Source: Massilia sp. WG5 (GTDB taxonomy: Bacteria > Pseudomonadota > Gammaproteobacteria > Burkholderiales > Burkholderiaceae_D). Taken from it: a stretch of 64,000 bases of DNA. Positions within the stretch are counted from its first letter, which is position 1. Every line of letters starts with the position of its first letter. Made by a program: the position numbers and the translations under genes. The notes below the pieces were generated by a model, which had not been told where the DNA came from, did not search any database, and was given only the letters and a program-made list of their open reading frames with translations. This document shows positions 17,981 to 27,305 of the stretch, in pieces. The DNA is taken from assembly GCF_001412595.2 (NCBI RefSeq), contig NZ_CP012640.2, positions 124,001 through 188,000 on the forward strand, in the 5' to 3' direction.

Positions 17981-19351
17981 ATGACGAACGACGTTGTCGA
18001 TACATTGATTTCCCCGGAAGGGCGTCTCGAAGTGCTGTCCAAGGCGGAGGTGGCGAAACTGCTCGACACCAGCCAGGGCGGCCTGTATCAAGTCTTCCGC
18101 AAATGCGCGCTGGCGGTGCTGAACTCCGGCAGTTCGATCGACGACGGCAAGGAGCTGCTCGAACGCTACAAGGACTTCGACATCAGGATCATCCAGCGCG
18201 AACGCGGCATCAAGCTCGACATCCGCAGTGCGCCGGCCCACGCCTTCGTGGACGGCAAAATGATCAAGGGTATCCACGAGCACCTGTTCTCGGTGCTGCG
18301 CGATATCGTGTATGTGAACTTCGAGGTGACGGACAACCCGCGCTTCGACCTGAACCGGCCGGAAGGCATCACCGACGCCGTGTTCCACATCCTGCGCAAC
18401 GCCAACGTGATCCAGCCGCAGCGCAATCCGAACCTGGTGGTGTGCTGGGGCGGCCACTCGATCAACCGCGTCGAATACAACTACTCGAAGCATGTCGGCT
18501 ACCAGCTTGGCCTGCGCGAACTGGATATCTGCACCGGCTGCGGCCCGGGCGCGATGAAGGGCCCGATGAAGGGCGCCACCATCGGCCACGCCAAGCAGCG
18601 CCTGCAGGGCGGCCGCTATCTGGGCATCTCGGAGCCGGGCATCATCGCCGCCGAAAGCCCGAACCCGATCGTGAACGACCTCGTCATCATGCCGGACATC
18701 GAGAAGCGCCTGGAGGCTTTCGTGCGCACCGGCCATGGCATCGTGGTGTTCCCGGGCGGCGCCGGCACCGCCGAGGAGATCCTGTACATCCTCGGCATCC
18801 TGCTGCACCCGGATAACGCCGAGATGCCGTTCCCGCTGGTGTTCACCGGGCCGTCGACGGCCAGGGAATACTTCGAGCAGATCGACCAGTTCATCGGCCT
18901 GACCCTGGGCGAGCGCGCGCAGAAGCGCTACAAGATCATCGTCGACGATCCGGAAGCGGTGGCGCAGGAAATGCACACCGGGATCCGCCAGGTGCGTGAA
19001 TTCCGCAAGTCGCGCAGCGACGCCTACTACTTCAACTGGGGCCTGCGGATCGACCCGGAATTCCAGCATCCGTTCCGCCCGACCCACGAGAACATGCGCA
19101 GCCTGTCGCTGCACAAGAACCAGGAAACGCACCTGCTGGCCGCCAACCTGCGGCGCGCCTTCTCGGGCGTGGTGGCCGGGAACGTGAAGGAGGACGGCAT
19201 CCGCGCGATCGAGAAGTACGGCAAGTTCGAGATCCATGGCGAGGACGACATCATGGCGCCGATGGACAAGCTGCTGCAGTCTTTCGTGGAGCAGAGCCGG
19301 ATGAAGTTGCCGGGCAAGGAATACATTCCCTGCTACCGGGTAGTCAGGTAA
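17981..19351 (+). CDS. ppnN: Nucleotide 5'-monophosphate nucleosidase PpnN (LOG family)
   Basis: PpnN (YgdH) cleaves the N-glycosidic bond of purine and pyrimidine monophosphates to free base and ribose 5-phosphate. Length (456 residues) matches the E. coli enzyme. The LOG/lysine-decarboxylase-like core shows GCGPGAMKGPMKGA (about 183-197) and the signature PGGAGTAEE (about 258-266), with long N- and C-terminal extensions typical of PpnN. In E. coli it responds to (p)ppGpp. An AAAGGGAG ribosome binding site precedes the ATG. A 15-bp hairpin separates it from convergent lysS. Confidence 0.9.
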   Translation: MTNDVVDTLISPEGRLEVLSKAEVAKLLDTSQGGLYQVFRKCALAVLNSGSSIDDGKELLERYKDFDIRIIQRERGIKLDIRSAPAHAFVDGKMIKGIHEHLFSVLRDIVYVNFEVTDNPRFDLNRPEGITDAVFHILRNANVIQPQRNPNLVVCWGGHSINRVEYNYSKHVGYQLGLRELDICTGCGPGAMKGPMKGATIGHAKQRLQGGRYLGISEPGIIAAESPNPIVNDLVIMPDIEKRLEAFVRTGHGIVVFPGGAGTAEEILYILGILLHPDNAEMPFPLVFTGPSTAREYFEQIDQFIGLTLGERAQKRYKIIVDDPEAVAQEMHTGIRQVREFRKSRSDAYYFNWGLRIDPEFQHPFRPTHENMRSLSLHKNQETHLLAANLRRAFSGVVAGNVKEDGIRAIEKYGKFEIHGEDDIMAPMDKLLQSFVEQSRMKLPGKEYIPCYRVVR

Positions 19352-19353
19352 GG

Positions 19354-19386
19354 CTGTCGGGTGGGCACCCCGTGCCCACCCGACAG
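19354..19386. terminator. Hairpin between convergent ppnN and lysS
   Basis: A perfect 15-bp stem (19354-19368 pairing with 19372-19386) around a CCC loop, directly after the ppnN stop and just before the lysS stop. There is no T-tract, so it may act as a stabiliser or Rho-assisted end rather than a classical terminator. Confidence 0.6.
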
Positions 19387-19393
19387 GACGCGA

Positions 19394-20947
19394 TCAGTCT
19401 TCCTTGCGCAGGTGCGGGAACAGCAGCACGTCGCGGATGTTCGGCGAGTCCGTCAGGATCATGATCAGGCGGTCGATGCCGATGCCGCAGCCGCCGGTCG
19501 GGGGCAGGCCGTATTCCAGCGCGCGGATGTAGTCGGCGTCGTAGAACATCGCCTCTTCATCGCCGGCGTCCTTGGCGGCCACCTGGGCCTGGAAGCGGGC
19601 CGCCTGGTCTTCCGGATCGTTCAGCTCCGAGAAGCCGTTGGCGATCTCGCGGCCCACCATGAACAGCTCGAAGCGCTCGGTGATGCCGGGGCGGGTGTCG
19701 GAAGCGCGCGCCAGCGGCGAGACTTCGACCGGGTAGTCGATGATGAAGGTCGGCTCCCACAGCTGGGCTTCGGCGGTCTCTTCGAACAGCGCCAGCTGCA
19801 GCGCGCCGAGGCCCGAAATGATGTGCGGCTTGACGCCGAACTTCTCCAGCAGTTCCTTCTTCAGGAAGTCGGCGTCGTTCAGCTGCTCGCTGGTGTAGTG
19901 CGGCGCGTACTTGTTGATCGCTTCGACAATCGTGAGCCTGTGGAACGGCTTGCCCAGGTCCAGCGGGCGGCCGCCGTAGGTGACGTCGGCGGTGCCGTGG
20001 GCGTCGATCGCGGCCTGGCGGATCACGGCCTCGGTGTAGTCCATCAGCCACTTGTAGTCGGTGTAGGCGGCGTAGAACTCCATCATCGTGAATTCCGGAT
20101 TGTGGCGGATCGAGACGCCCTCGTTGCGGAAGTTGCGGTTGATTTCGAACACGCGCTCGAAGCCGCCGACCACCAGGCGCTTCAGGTACAGTTCCGGCGC
20201 GATACGCAGGTACATCTGCATGTCGAGCGCATTGTGGTGGGTGATGAAAGGCTTGGCCGCGGCGCCGCCCGGGATCGGGTGCAGCATCGGGGTCTCGACT
20301 TCCATGAACTGGTTGTCCTGCATGAAGCGGCGGATCGACGCGATCGCGGCGGTACGTGCCTTGAAGGTGCGGCGCGTCTCCTCGTTCATGATCAGGTCGA
20401 CGTAGCGCTGGCGGTACTTGGTCTCCTGGTCGGCCAGGCCGTGGAACTTGTCCGGCAGCGGGCGCAGGGCTTTCGCCAGCAGGCGCAGCTTGGTCACCTT
20501 GACGGTCAGCTCGTCGACCTTGGTCTTGAACAGCGTGCCTTCCACGCCCAGGATGTCGCCCAGGTCGTAGTGGCGGAAGGCTTCCATGGCATCGATGCCG
20601 GTGTTGTCCAGGGTGACGTAGATCTGGATGCGGCCGTCGGCGCGCAGGCCCGAGGCATCCTGCAGGGTCGCGAAGGCCGCCTTCTTGCCGGCTTCGCGGC
20701 GCAGCATCATGCGGCCGGCCAGCACCACCTGCTGCGGCTCGGCTTCGAGCTGCTCGCGGGTCCAGCCGCCGTAGGTCTCGGCCAGGTCGGCGGTCTTGTG
20801 CTGCGGGACGAAGTCGTTCGGGAAGGCCACGCCTTTTTCACGGATCGCGGCCAGCTTCTGGCGGCGTTCGGCGATGATCTTGTTGTCGTCGGCCTGCAGG
20901 GGCGATTGCTGTTCCTGGCCGGTTTGTTCTTGGTTTTCGGTGCTCAT
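19394..20947 (-). CDS. lysS: Lysyl-tRNA synthetase (class II)
   Basis: LysS charges tRNA-Lys with lysine. The 517-residue protein has the N-terminal OB-fold anticodon-binding domain (about 75-180) and the class II catalytic domain with motif 2 FRNEG (about 274-278) and motif 3 [11 protein letters not shown] (about 486-496). It starts with a short charged, Gln-rich leader. It is the last gene of a prfB-HAD-lysS block, the common prfB-lysS pairing in proteobacteria, here with a phosphatase gene inserted. Confidence 0.96.
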   Translation of the reverse strand: MSTENQEQTGQEQQSPLQADDNKIIAERRQKLAAIREKGVAFPNDFVPQHKTADLAETYGGWTREQLEAEPQQVVLAGRMMLRREAGKKAAFATLQDASGLRADGRIQIYVTLDNTGIDAMEAFRHYDLGDILGVEGTLFKTKVDELTVKVTKLRLLAKALRPLPDKFHGLADQETKYRQRYVDLIMNEETRRTFKARTAAIASIRRFMQDNQFMEVETPMLHPIPGGAAAKPFITHHNALDMQMYLRIAPELYLKRLVVGGFERVFEINRNFRNEGVSIRHNPEFTMMEFYAAYTDYKWLMDYTEAVIRQAAIDAHGTADVTYGGRPLDLGKPFHRLTIVEAINKYAPHYTSEQLNDADFLKKELLEKFGVKPHIISGLGALQLALFEETAEAQLWEPTFIIDYPVEVSPLARASDTRPGITERFELFMVGREIANGFSELNDPEDQAARFQAQVAAKDAGDEEAMFYDADYIRALEYGLPPTGGCGIGIDRLIMILTDSPNIRDVLLFPHLRKED

Positions 20948-20971
20948 ATCAGGTAGGTATCTAGTAATGGT

Positions 20972-21634
20972 TCACAGGCGCGCCAGCAGGGCGTCGAGGT
21001 CCAGTTCGTCGTAGTCGCCGACGATGGCGACCACGTTGTCGAATTCCGCGAACGCCTCGGCGGGCAGGGTGGAGGTGATCACCACCGCGCGCATGCCGGC
21101 GCGGCGGGCCGCTTCCACGCCCAGCGGCGCGTCTTCGAACACGATGCAATCGGCGGGTTCGGCGTCCAGTTGCGCGGCCGCCTTCAGGAACACGTCCGGA
21201 TGCGGCTTGCCCTGCTTGACGTCGGCCGCGCCGACCACGGCCGCGAAGTGGCGGCGCAGGTCGAGCTCGTCGAGCGTGAACACGATGTTCTTCGGCGGCG
21301 CCGAGGTCGCCACGGCAAGCGCCACGCCGCGCTCGTCGGCGCGCGTCACGAAGGCGTCGAAACCCCGGATCGCGGCGCGGTGCGGACCGTACATCTCGCG
21401 GTACAGCGCATCCTTCTCGGCGGCCAGCTCGGCGATCTCGGCGTCGGTGACGTCCTCGCCGAGGCGTGCACGCAGGATCTCGCGGCCCTGGGCGCCCGCG
21501 GTCTCGCGGAAGAAGGCTTCGGCCTCGTATTCCTTGCCGCGGCGCGCGAAGAACTCGAGCCAGGACCTGGTGTGGAAGGCCATGTTGTCGACGATGGTGC
21601 CGTCCATGTCGAAGATGAAGGCGGGCTTGGTCAT
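20972..21634 (-). CDS. HAD-superfamily hydrolase (beta-phosphoglucomutase-like)
   Basis: A 220-residue HAD hydrolase of subfamily IA. Motif I is FDMDGTIVDN (nucleophile Asp9 region), motif II AVATSAPP, motif III Lys in KQGKPHPDVF and motif IV EDAPLGVEAA. A helical cap lies between motifs I and II. The substrate is probably a small sugar or nucleotide phosphate but cannot be named. It sits 3 bases after the prfB stop and 24 bases before lysS, so it is translated from the same message. Confidence 0.88.
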   Translation of the reverse strand: MTKPAFIFDMDGTIVDNMAFHTRSWLEFFARRGKEYEAEAFFRETAGAQGREILRARLGEDVTDAEIAELAAEKDALYREMYGPHRAAIRGFDAFVTRADERGVALAVATSAPPKNIVFTLDELDLRRHFAAVVGAADVKQGKPHPDVFLKAAAQLDAEPADCIVFEDAPLGVEAARRAGMRAVVITSTLPAEAFAEFDNVVAIVGDYDELDLDALLARL

Positions 21635-21637
21635 CGC

Positions 21638-22742
21638 TTACACGCCCTGCTTCAGCGAAGCCGAGATGAAGTCGTCGAGGTCGCCGTCCAGCACGTTCTT
21701 GGTGTTGCCGGTCTCGAAGCCGGTACGCAGGTCCTTGATGCGGGACTGGTCGAGCACGTAGGAACGGATCTGGTGGCCCCAGCCGACGTCGGTCTTCGAG
21801 TCTTCCAGCTTCTGCTGCTCGGCCATGCGCTTGCGCAGTTCGAGTTCGAACAGCTTGGCGCGCAGCATGTCGAAGGCCTCGGCCTTGTTGCGGTGCTGCG
21901 AGCGGTCGTTCTGGCACTGCACCACGATGCCCGACGGGGCGTGCGTCAGGCGCACCGCGGAGTCGGTCTTGTTGATGTGCTGGCCGCCGGCGCCGGATGC
22001 GCGGTAGGTATCGATGCGCACGTCCGCCGGGTTGATCTCGATTTCGAAGGACTCGTCGACTTCCGGATACACGAACAGCGAGGTGAACGAGGTATGGCGG
22101 CCGTTGGCAGAGTCGAACGGCGACTTGCGCACCAGGCGGTGCACGCCGGTCTCGGTGCGCAGGTGGCCGTAGGCGTATTCGCCCTCGACCTTGATGGTGG
22201 CGGTCTTGATGCCCGCGACCTCGCCCTCGGAGATTTCCATCACCTCGGCCTTGAAGCCCTTGCGCTCGCAATAGCGCAGGTACTGGCGCAGCAGCATCGA
22301 GGCCCAGTCCTGGGCTTCGGTGCCGCCGGCGCCGGCCTGGATGTCGATGAAGCAGTTCGCATGGTCCATCGGATTGCTGAACATGCGGCGGAATTCCATC
22401 GTCTCGATGACCTTCCTGATCTCTTCGGCATCGGCTTCGACGGACTGGATGGTGTCGTCATCGCCTTCTTCGCGTCCCATCTCGAACAGGTCGCGCGAGT
22501 CGTCGATGTCGGCTTTGGCTTTTTCCAGCGTCAGGACGACGCCTTCGAGCGCCTTCTTTTCCTTGCCGAGTTCCAGGGCCCGCTTCTGGTCGTTCCAGAC
22601 GGTCGGGTCTTCCAGCTCCTGGTTGACCTGTTCTAGTTTCTCTGACTTGCGATCGAAGTCAAAGATACCTCCGAAGTTCGGCTTCACGGCTGCTCAGGTC
22701 GTTCAGCAGGGCGGAAAGGGCATTGATGCGTTCAGCTTCCAT
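21638..22742 (-). CDS. prfB: Peptide chain release factor 2, with programmed +1 frameshift
   Basis: RF2 terminates translation at UGA and UAA. The main frame (21638-22660) holds the SPF-type recognition loop and the catalytic GGQ in GAGGQHINK (about residue 254). The true start is the ATG at 22742: 27 codons end in CTT followed by an in-frame TGA (22661-22659). A +1 shift on CTTTGAC joins it to the main frame at base 22660, giving 367 residues, close to the E. coli length of 365. Starting at the in-frame ATG at 22687 would lose the conserved N-terminus. RF2 levels are self-regulated this way. Confidence 0.96.
22658..22673 (-). promoter_or_regulatory. prfB: Programmed +1 frameshift site of prfB
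   Basis: The minus strand reads CGGAGG TAT CTT TGA C. The internal Shine-Dalgarno-like GGAGG (22672-22668), the 3-base spacer, the slippery CTT and the weak TGA-C stop context all match the well-known RF2 frameshift site of E. coli in order and spacing. Confidence 0.95.
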
Positions 22743-22782
22743 GGTCGGTAATGGTATTTTAGTAGGTTGAATCGAACCGGAG

Positions 22783-22788
22783 ATTATA
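22783..22788 (-). promoter_or_regulatory. Candidate -10 box for the prfB-HAD-lysS transcript
   Basis: A perfect TATAAT on the minus strand lies about 41 bases upstream of the prfB ATG. The sequence at the expected -35 distance is GC-rich and not a good match, so an activator or a weak -35 would be needed. Confidence 0.45.
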
Positions 22789-22863
22789 CCGCAGCCGGCG
22801 CGCCGGGCAGGGTTTGGCATGGTTTCCTTGCCCCTCGGCAGGCGGCTGCCGTATCATCGCCCC

Positions 22864-24870
22864 ATGAAATCCCGCCAACACCGCCCCGCCTGCCTCGTCC
22901 TTTCCGTCTTCATCGCCGCCGCTCCCGCCTTCGCCGCGCAGCCGAAAGCCGGCGCCAGCGCCGAGCTGGCGGTGCTGGAAACCACCGACCTGCACTCGGC
23001 GGTGGTCGGCTACGACTACTTCAAGCTGGCCGACGACCCCTCGATGGGGCTGGATCGCACCGCGTCGCTGATCGCGCAGGCGCGCCGCGACTTCCCGAAC
23101 ACGCTGCTGTTCGATAACGGCGACACCATCCAGGGCAATGCGCTGGGCGACTACCAGGCCACGGTCGATCCGCTGCCCTGCGGCCAGCTGCTCGGCATCT
23201 ACAAGGCGATGCGCAAGATCGGCTACGACGGCATCGGCATCGGCAACCACGATTTCAATTTCGGGCTTGCCTACCTGGCCCAGGTGACCGGCCAGCGCCT
23301 CGACGTGGCGGGCGTGCAGAAGAAGCAATGCGCCGGCCCGGGCTTCCCGGTGGTGCTGGCCAACGTCTACAGCACCAGGACGCACAAGCCGCTGTTCGAG
23401 CCCTACCGCATCCTCAGCAAGCGCATCAGGGCCGTCGATGCGCATGGCCGGCCCTTCGAGGCGAGCGTCAGGGTCGGCATCATCGGCTTCACGCCGCCGG
23501 CCATCCTGAACTGGGACCGCCGCTGGCTGGAAGGGAAGATCTATACCGAAGGCCTGGTCGAGACCGCGAAACGCTACCTGCCCGAGATGCGCGCAAAAGG
23601 CGCCGACCTCGTCGTGGCGATCTCGCACGGCGGCCTGGACGCCAGTCCCTATGCGCCGACGATGGAGAACGGTAACTACTATCTGGCCCAGGTGCCGGGT
23701 ATCGACGCGCTGCTGCTCGGCCATTCGCACCAGGCCTTCCCGAATCCGTCCAGCACCGTCGCGCAATTCAACCTGCCGCAGGTCGACAAGGCCAGGGGCA
23801 GGGTATTCGGCGTGCCGACCGTGATGGCCAACCTGTGGGGCAAGAACCTCGGCGTGGTGCGCCTGCAGCTGCGCTACGACGGCAAGCGCTGGCATGCGGA
23901 CCGCGACGCCGCCATCGTCGAGAACCGCACGACCCAGCAGCCGGACAAGCAGTACGTGGCCGCCGATCCGGCCGTGATGGACCTGGTGCGCAGCGAGCAC
24001 GAAGCCACGATCCGCTACGTGAAGACCCCGATCGGCAGCGCGGACTTCCGCATGTCGACCTATTTCGCCGACCTTGGCGACGTCTCGGCGATCCAGGTCG
24101 TCAACCAGGCCCAGGCCGCGTATGTGCAGCAGTACGTGGCCGCCAACCTGCCGCAGTACGCGAAGCTGCCGGTGCTGTCGGTGTCGGCGCCGTTCAAGAG
24201 CGGCTCGGCCGGCGTGGCCGACTATACCGACGTCGCGGCCGGCGACCTGGCGCTCAACAATGCGGCCGACCTCTACCTGTATCCGAACGCGCTGGCGGTG
24301 GTGAAGATCGACGGCGCCGGCCTGAAAGCATGGCTGGAGAAGGCGGCGACGCGCTTCAACACCATCGACCCGGACCGGACCGCGCCGCAGGAACTGGTCA
24401 ACACGGGCTTCGCCGGCTATAACTTCGACAGTGTGACCTCGCCGGAGATCGGCTACGAGATCGACCTGACCCAGCCGCCGGGCCAGCGCATCAGGAAGCT
24501 GCAACTGCGCGGCGCGCCGCTCGAGCCGGGCCAGGAATTCCTGGTCGCGACGAACAACTACCGCGCCAGCGGCGGCGGCAACTTCCCCGGCCTGGACGGC
24601 AGCAGGACCGTGTTCACGTCGCCGGACGCCAGCCGCGACGTGCTGATCGGGTACATCAAGGAGCGCAAGCGCCTGAACCACGCGGCCGACGGCGCCCAGC
24701 GCAGCTGGCGCTTCACGAAAGTGCAGACGAAGGGGCCGGTGGTGTTCCACTCGGCGCCGGGCAAGCTGGCGCTGGCGCGCGCGGCGGGGCTGGAAAATGT
24801 GACGCAGGTGGCTGCGGACGACGGGCAGGGGAAGGGGTTTGCCTTGTACGCGGTGGATCTGGCGAAGTAA
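22864..24870 (+). CDS. cpdB: Periplasmic 2',3'-cyclic-nucleotide phosphodiesterase/3'-nucleotidase (CpdB-like)
   Basis: A 668-residue secreted metallophosphatase of the 5'-nucleotidase family that scavenges cyclic and 3'-nucleotides in the periplasm. After a signal peptide (about 1-26, ending AFA) come the metal-binding motifs TDLHS, DNGDTIQGN, GNHDF, SHGG and GHSHQ, then the C-terminal 5'-nucleotidase domain with NNYRASGGGNF. CpdB and related enzymes have this architecture; the 24-residue-shifted D-H pair (TDLH rather than ND.H) favours CpdB. I chose the ATG at 22864 so that the signal peptide is N-terminal. Confidence 0.85.
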   Translation: MKSRQHRPACLVLSVFIAAAPAFAAQPKAGASAELAVLETTDLHSAVVGYDYFKLADDPSMGLDRTASLIAQARRDFPNTLLFDNGDTIQGNALGDYQATVDPLPCGQLLGIYKAMRKIGYDGIGIGNHDFNFGLAYLAQVTGQRLDVAGVQKKQCAGPGFPVVLANVYSTRTHKPLFEPYRILSKRIRAVDAHGRPFEASVRVGIIGFTPPAILNWDRRWLEGKIYTEGLVETAKRYLPEMRAKGADLVVAISHGGLDASPYAPTMENGNYYLAQVPGIDALLLGHSHQAFPNPSSTVAQFNLPQVDKARGRVFGVPTVMANLWGKNLGVVRLQLRYDGKRWHADRDAAIVENRTTQQPDKQYVAADPAVMDLVRSEHEATIRYVKTPIGSADFRMSTYFADLGDVSAIQVVNQAQAAYVQQYVAANLPQYAKLPVLSVSAPFKSGSAGVADYTDVAAGDLALNNAADLYLYPNALAVVKIDGAGLKAWLEKAATRFNTIDPDRTAPQELVNTGFAGYNFDSVTSPEIGYEIDLTQPPGQRIRKLQLRGAPLEPGQEFLVATNNYRASGGGNFPGLDGSRTVFTSPDASRDVLIGYIKERKRLNHAADGAQRSWRFTKVQTKGPVVFHSAPGKLALARAAGLENVTQVAADDGQGKGFALYAVDLAK

Positions 24871-24872
24871 GG

Positions 24873-24892
24873 CCCCGCGCTCTTGCGCGGGG
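24873..24892. terminator. Hairpin between convergent cpdB and the HTH-GAF gene
   Basis: An 8-bp GC stem (CCCCGCGC / GCGCGGGG) with a TCTT loop, beginning 2 bases after the cpdB stop. It lacks a T-tract, so it is a weak terminator candidate for both directions. Confidence 0.4.
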
Positions 24893-24906
24893 ACGACGGG
24901 ATACGC

Positions 24907-25650
24907 TTAGAAGCGGATCGGCCGGCTGGCCTGGATTTCGCTCGACGCGATCTCCGCCAGGTCGAGCAGACCCTGGACCTCGGCGGCGCGCAGGCGGCGC
25001 GGTTCGCGGTCGATCACGCACAGGGTGCCGAGCGGGTGGCCGGAACGGTCGCGCAGCGGGACGCCGGCGTAGAAGCGGATGTGCGGATCCTGCAGCACCA
25101 GCGGATTGTCGCGGAAGCGTTCGTCGCCGAGGGCGTCCTCGACCACGAACAGCTCGTCCTGCATCACTGCATGCGAGCAGAAGGCCCAGTCGCGCGGGGT
25201 TTCGCGCGGCTCCAGGCCGACCCTGGCCTTGAACCACTGGCGGGTCGAGGTCAGCAGCGAGATCAGTGCGATCGGAGAGCCGGTCACCATGCTGGCCAGG
25301 CGGACGATGCGGTCGAAGCGCGCCTCCTCGTCGGTATCGACCAGGCCGCTGGCGCCGACGGCAGCCAGGCGTGCGCGTTCGTCGGCCGGGGCCGGATAGG
25401 CCGGGTCCGACGCGGGCAGGAATTCCTTGTCGTTGCTGGCCGCAGGACGCAGTTGGGCGTTATCGTCCTTACCCTGCAGCAGGCCCTGGACCAGGCTCAG
25501 GCGGGTACGGCGGTGCCCGCCCGGCGTTTTCCAGGATTCGATCGCGCCGCTTTCCATCCAGATCTGCACGGTGCTGGTGGCAACGCCCAACAGGCGTGCG
25601 ACCTCGCTCGTGGTCATGACCGGATCGTCTGTTTTTATATTGCTCTGCAT
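24907..25650 (-). CDS. HTH (MerR/excisionase-type) plus GAF domain protein
   Basis: A 247-residue protein with two parts. Residues about 12-55 form a MerR/excisionase-like DNA-binding helix-turn-helix (TSEVARLLGVATSTVQIWMESG followed by TPGGHRR). Residues about 95-240 form a GAF domain of the kind found in bacterial light/redox and ligand sensors (RQWFKARVGLEPRETPRDWAF, HIRFYAGVPL, GTLCVIDR). The combination suggests a one-component regulator whose GAF domain senses a small molecule. The ligand and targets are unknown. AGAGGAA precedes the ATG. Confidence 0.8.
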   Translation of the reverse strand: MQSNIKTDDPVMTTSEVARLLGVATSTVQIWMESGAIESWKTPGGHRRTRLSLVQGLLQGKDDNAQLRPAASNDKEFLPASDPAYPAPADERARLAAVGASGLVDTDEEARFDRIVRLASMVTGSPIALISLLTSTRQWFKARVGLEPRETPRDWAFCSHAVMQDELFVVEDALGDERFRDNPLVLQDPHIRFYAGVPLRDRSGHPLGTLCVIDREPRRLRAAEVQGLLDLAEIASSEIQASRPIRF

Positions 25651-25670
25651 AAACTTCCTCTTGTCCCGTC

Positions 25671-25676
25671 AGTATA
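25671..25676 (-). promoter_or_regulatory. Candidate -10 box for the HTH-GAF gene
   Basis: TATACT on the minus strand lies 20 bases upstream of the ATG at 25650, in an AT-richer stretch. No convincing -35 box is seen. Confidence 0.3.
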
Positions 25677-25816
25677 GCGGATAACTTTGCACAAATCTTT
25701 TCTTCTTCATGCGTCAAGTCCGCGCACTGTTGCTGTATTGTAATACTTTGTGCGGACAAGCGTAAGCATGATGACTGTGGCGCAGAGACGAAGATGCGAG
25801 CGCGCGTCTGGATCGA

Positions 25817-26155
25817 CTAGTGCAGGGTTTCCTTCGAGGCCGCCTTGTCCGGCTGGACCAGCACGAAGGGATTCACGACCGAGGCCCACAAACGGGCGTC
25901 GCTGGCCTGCCACTCGAGGGCCTGGGCGTCCGACACCTTCGCGAGCTTGCCTTCGTTCATCCAGCCTGCGATCGCTTCCTTGTCGTCGTGGGCAATGCGC
26001 AGGGCCACCTCGACCAGGTCGAGTTCGAGGCTGACGAAAATCACGGCGCCGTGGGCGAAATGGCGCTCCAGCTCGGACCAGTTGATGCGGGCGGTCTCGC
26101 GGTTGATCTTGTCGTGCAGTTCGGTGTCTTTCAATGGATCGGTTTTCATGTTCAT
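25817..26155 (-). CDS. DUF2288 family protein
   Basis: A 112-residue protein that fits the DUF2288 family by its central stretch INWSELERHFAHGAV followed by LDLVEVALRIAHDD. It is small, acidic to neutral, without membrane segments or signal peptide. The family is widespread in proteobacteria and cyanobacteria with unknown function. It lies 12 bases downstream of the RES toxin gene on the same strand and may be read from the same transcript, but a functional link is not implied. Confidence 0.8.
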   Translation of the reverse strand: MNMKTDPLKDTELHDKINRETARINWSELERHFAHGAVIFVSLELDLVEVALRIAHDDKEAIAGWMNEGKLAKVSDAQALEWQASDARLWASVVNPFVLVQPDKAASKETLH

Positions 26156-26167
26156 GCTGTCAAATCG

Positions 26168-26863
26168 TCAGATGGCGTCGACGGTGGGCGTCGGCGAGCC
26201 CGCCCATGTTAACCGATACGCCTGGCCCTTGCGGACATTCCCGACCAGCGCGGGGCGGAAGCAGGCCAGGTTGTTGCCGTCCGGTCGGCGTACGCTGGGG
26301 TAGATGATGCCCATCGAGCCCGCGTCCAGCAGTTCGGCCGCCAGGCGCTGCGAGGCGATGTAGCTGTCGGGGTCGAGGCAGGCGGTCCACGCGTCATTGC
26401 CGCGCAAATCGTGGAAGCTGGCGGTGAAGTCGGCCAGCAGCGCCTGGTAGCTGACGCTGTCGTCGAAGCAGCCGATTTCCTGGTACTCGACGGTCTTGTG
26501 GAAGCTGACCTCGGCCAGCGCGGTCTCGAGTTCGAAGGCGCAGTACCAGGCGCCGCGCTCGGCGTCGTTGAAGCGGCTGCCTTCCGGGCGCGCATAGGTG
26601 TAGGCGGCATTGATCATGCGGAAATTCGGTACGCCGAACACCAGTTCGTCCATGCCGATGCCGGGCAGCAGGCCGGACTCGCCGCGCAGGCGGTCATTGG
26701 TGGCGTTGTCGAGGTCGAACAGGTCGCGCAGCACGGCATCGTTTTCCGCCAGCGGCGCCAGCACCGAGTCTTCGGCATCGGCGAAGCGGGACGGAATCAG
26801 GCGCACGGTGTCGAACTGGCGCAGCGCCGTCAGCCGGGGCTGCACCCTGGCCATGGCTTTCAC
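26168..26863 (-). CDS. RES-domain toxin (NAD+ phosphorylase/ADP-ribosyltransferase type)
   Basis: A 231-residue RES-domain protein. Family members (MbcT, Res, ParT) deplete NAD+ or modify targets and are held in check by an Xre/MbcA antitoxin. The Arg-Phe-Asn segment after GSRF (near residue 90) followed by AWYCAFELETALAEVSFH is the RES core, and SMGIIYPSVR is the Ser-containing third motif. The start is either a GTG at 26863, directly after the antitoxin stop, or an ATG 9 bases later; both imply coupling to the antitoxin. It is the second gene of the pair. Confidence 0.88.
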   Translation of the reverse strand: MKAMARVQPRLTALRQFDTVRLIPSRFADAEDSVLAPLAENDAVLRDLFDLDNATNDRLRGESGLLPGIGMDELVFGVPNFRMINAAYTYARPEGSRFNDAERGAWYCAFELETALAEVSFHKTVEYQEIGCFDDSVSYQALLADFTASFHDLRGNDAWTACLDPDSYIASQRLAAELLDAGSMGIIYPSVRRPDGNNLACFRPALVGNVRKGQAYRLTWAGSPTPTVDAI

Positions 26864-27301
26864 TCACAGCCCTCCGCGGCGGGCGTCGAGCAGGCGGCGC
26901 ACGGTCTGCATGGCGAGCAGGCCGCCGGCCAGCATGAAGGCGAGCGGCGAGCGGCCATTGAAGACCGGGTTGCTGTTCGGCAGATGCACCCATTCGTCGG
27001 CCAGCTTGTCGCCGTACAGGATGTGCAAGGCCTTGTAGATGCCGAGCAGGTAGGAGATGCGCGTGATGCGGTCGACTTCCAGTACCCGGTCCGGGTTCTT
27101 CTTCCACTCGTAGAAGGCGGACGAGGAAACCCCGCCGAGCAGCTCGCGCGCATCGTCGTCGCGCACCTGCCAGGCGCCGGCGAGCTGGAAGAAGCCCAGC
27201 AGCGCCGAGCGCGACAGGCGTTCGCGCTCGGCCCTGTCGTTCAGGTCGACCAGCACGGCAGGCTCGAAACGGCTTTTGGGGTAGGCGTAGGCGAGACTCA
27301 T
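26864..27301 (-). CDS. MbcA/ParS/Xre-type antitoxin
   Basis: A 145-residue antitoxin. The N-terminal part (about 25-75) is an Xre-like helical domain and the C-terminal part (about 85-140) is the DUF2384/MbcA toxin-binding domain, with the typical ending NSNPVFNGRSPLAFMLAGG. It lies immediately upstream of the RES toxin gene, its stop codon abutting the toxin start. Such antitoxins usually repress their own operon; paired direct repeats lie in the promoter. Confidence 0.88.
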   Translation of the reverse strand: MSLAYAYPKSRFEPAVLVDLNDRAERERLSRSALLGFFQLAGAWQVRDDDARELLGGVSSSAFYEWKKNPDRVLEVDRITRISYLLGIYKALHILYGDKLADEWVHLPNSNPVFNGRSPLAFMLAGGLLAMQTVRRLLDARRGGL

Positions 27302-27305
27302 AGGA

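Noticed and set aside
22662..22742. prfB as a pseudogene because of an in-frame stop
   Set aside because: The stop is part of the conserved programmed frameshift site.
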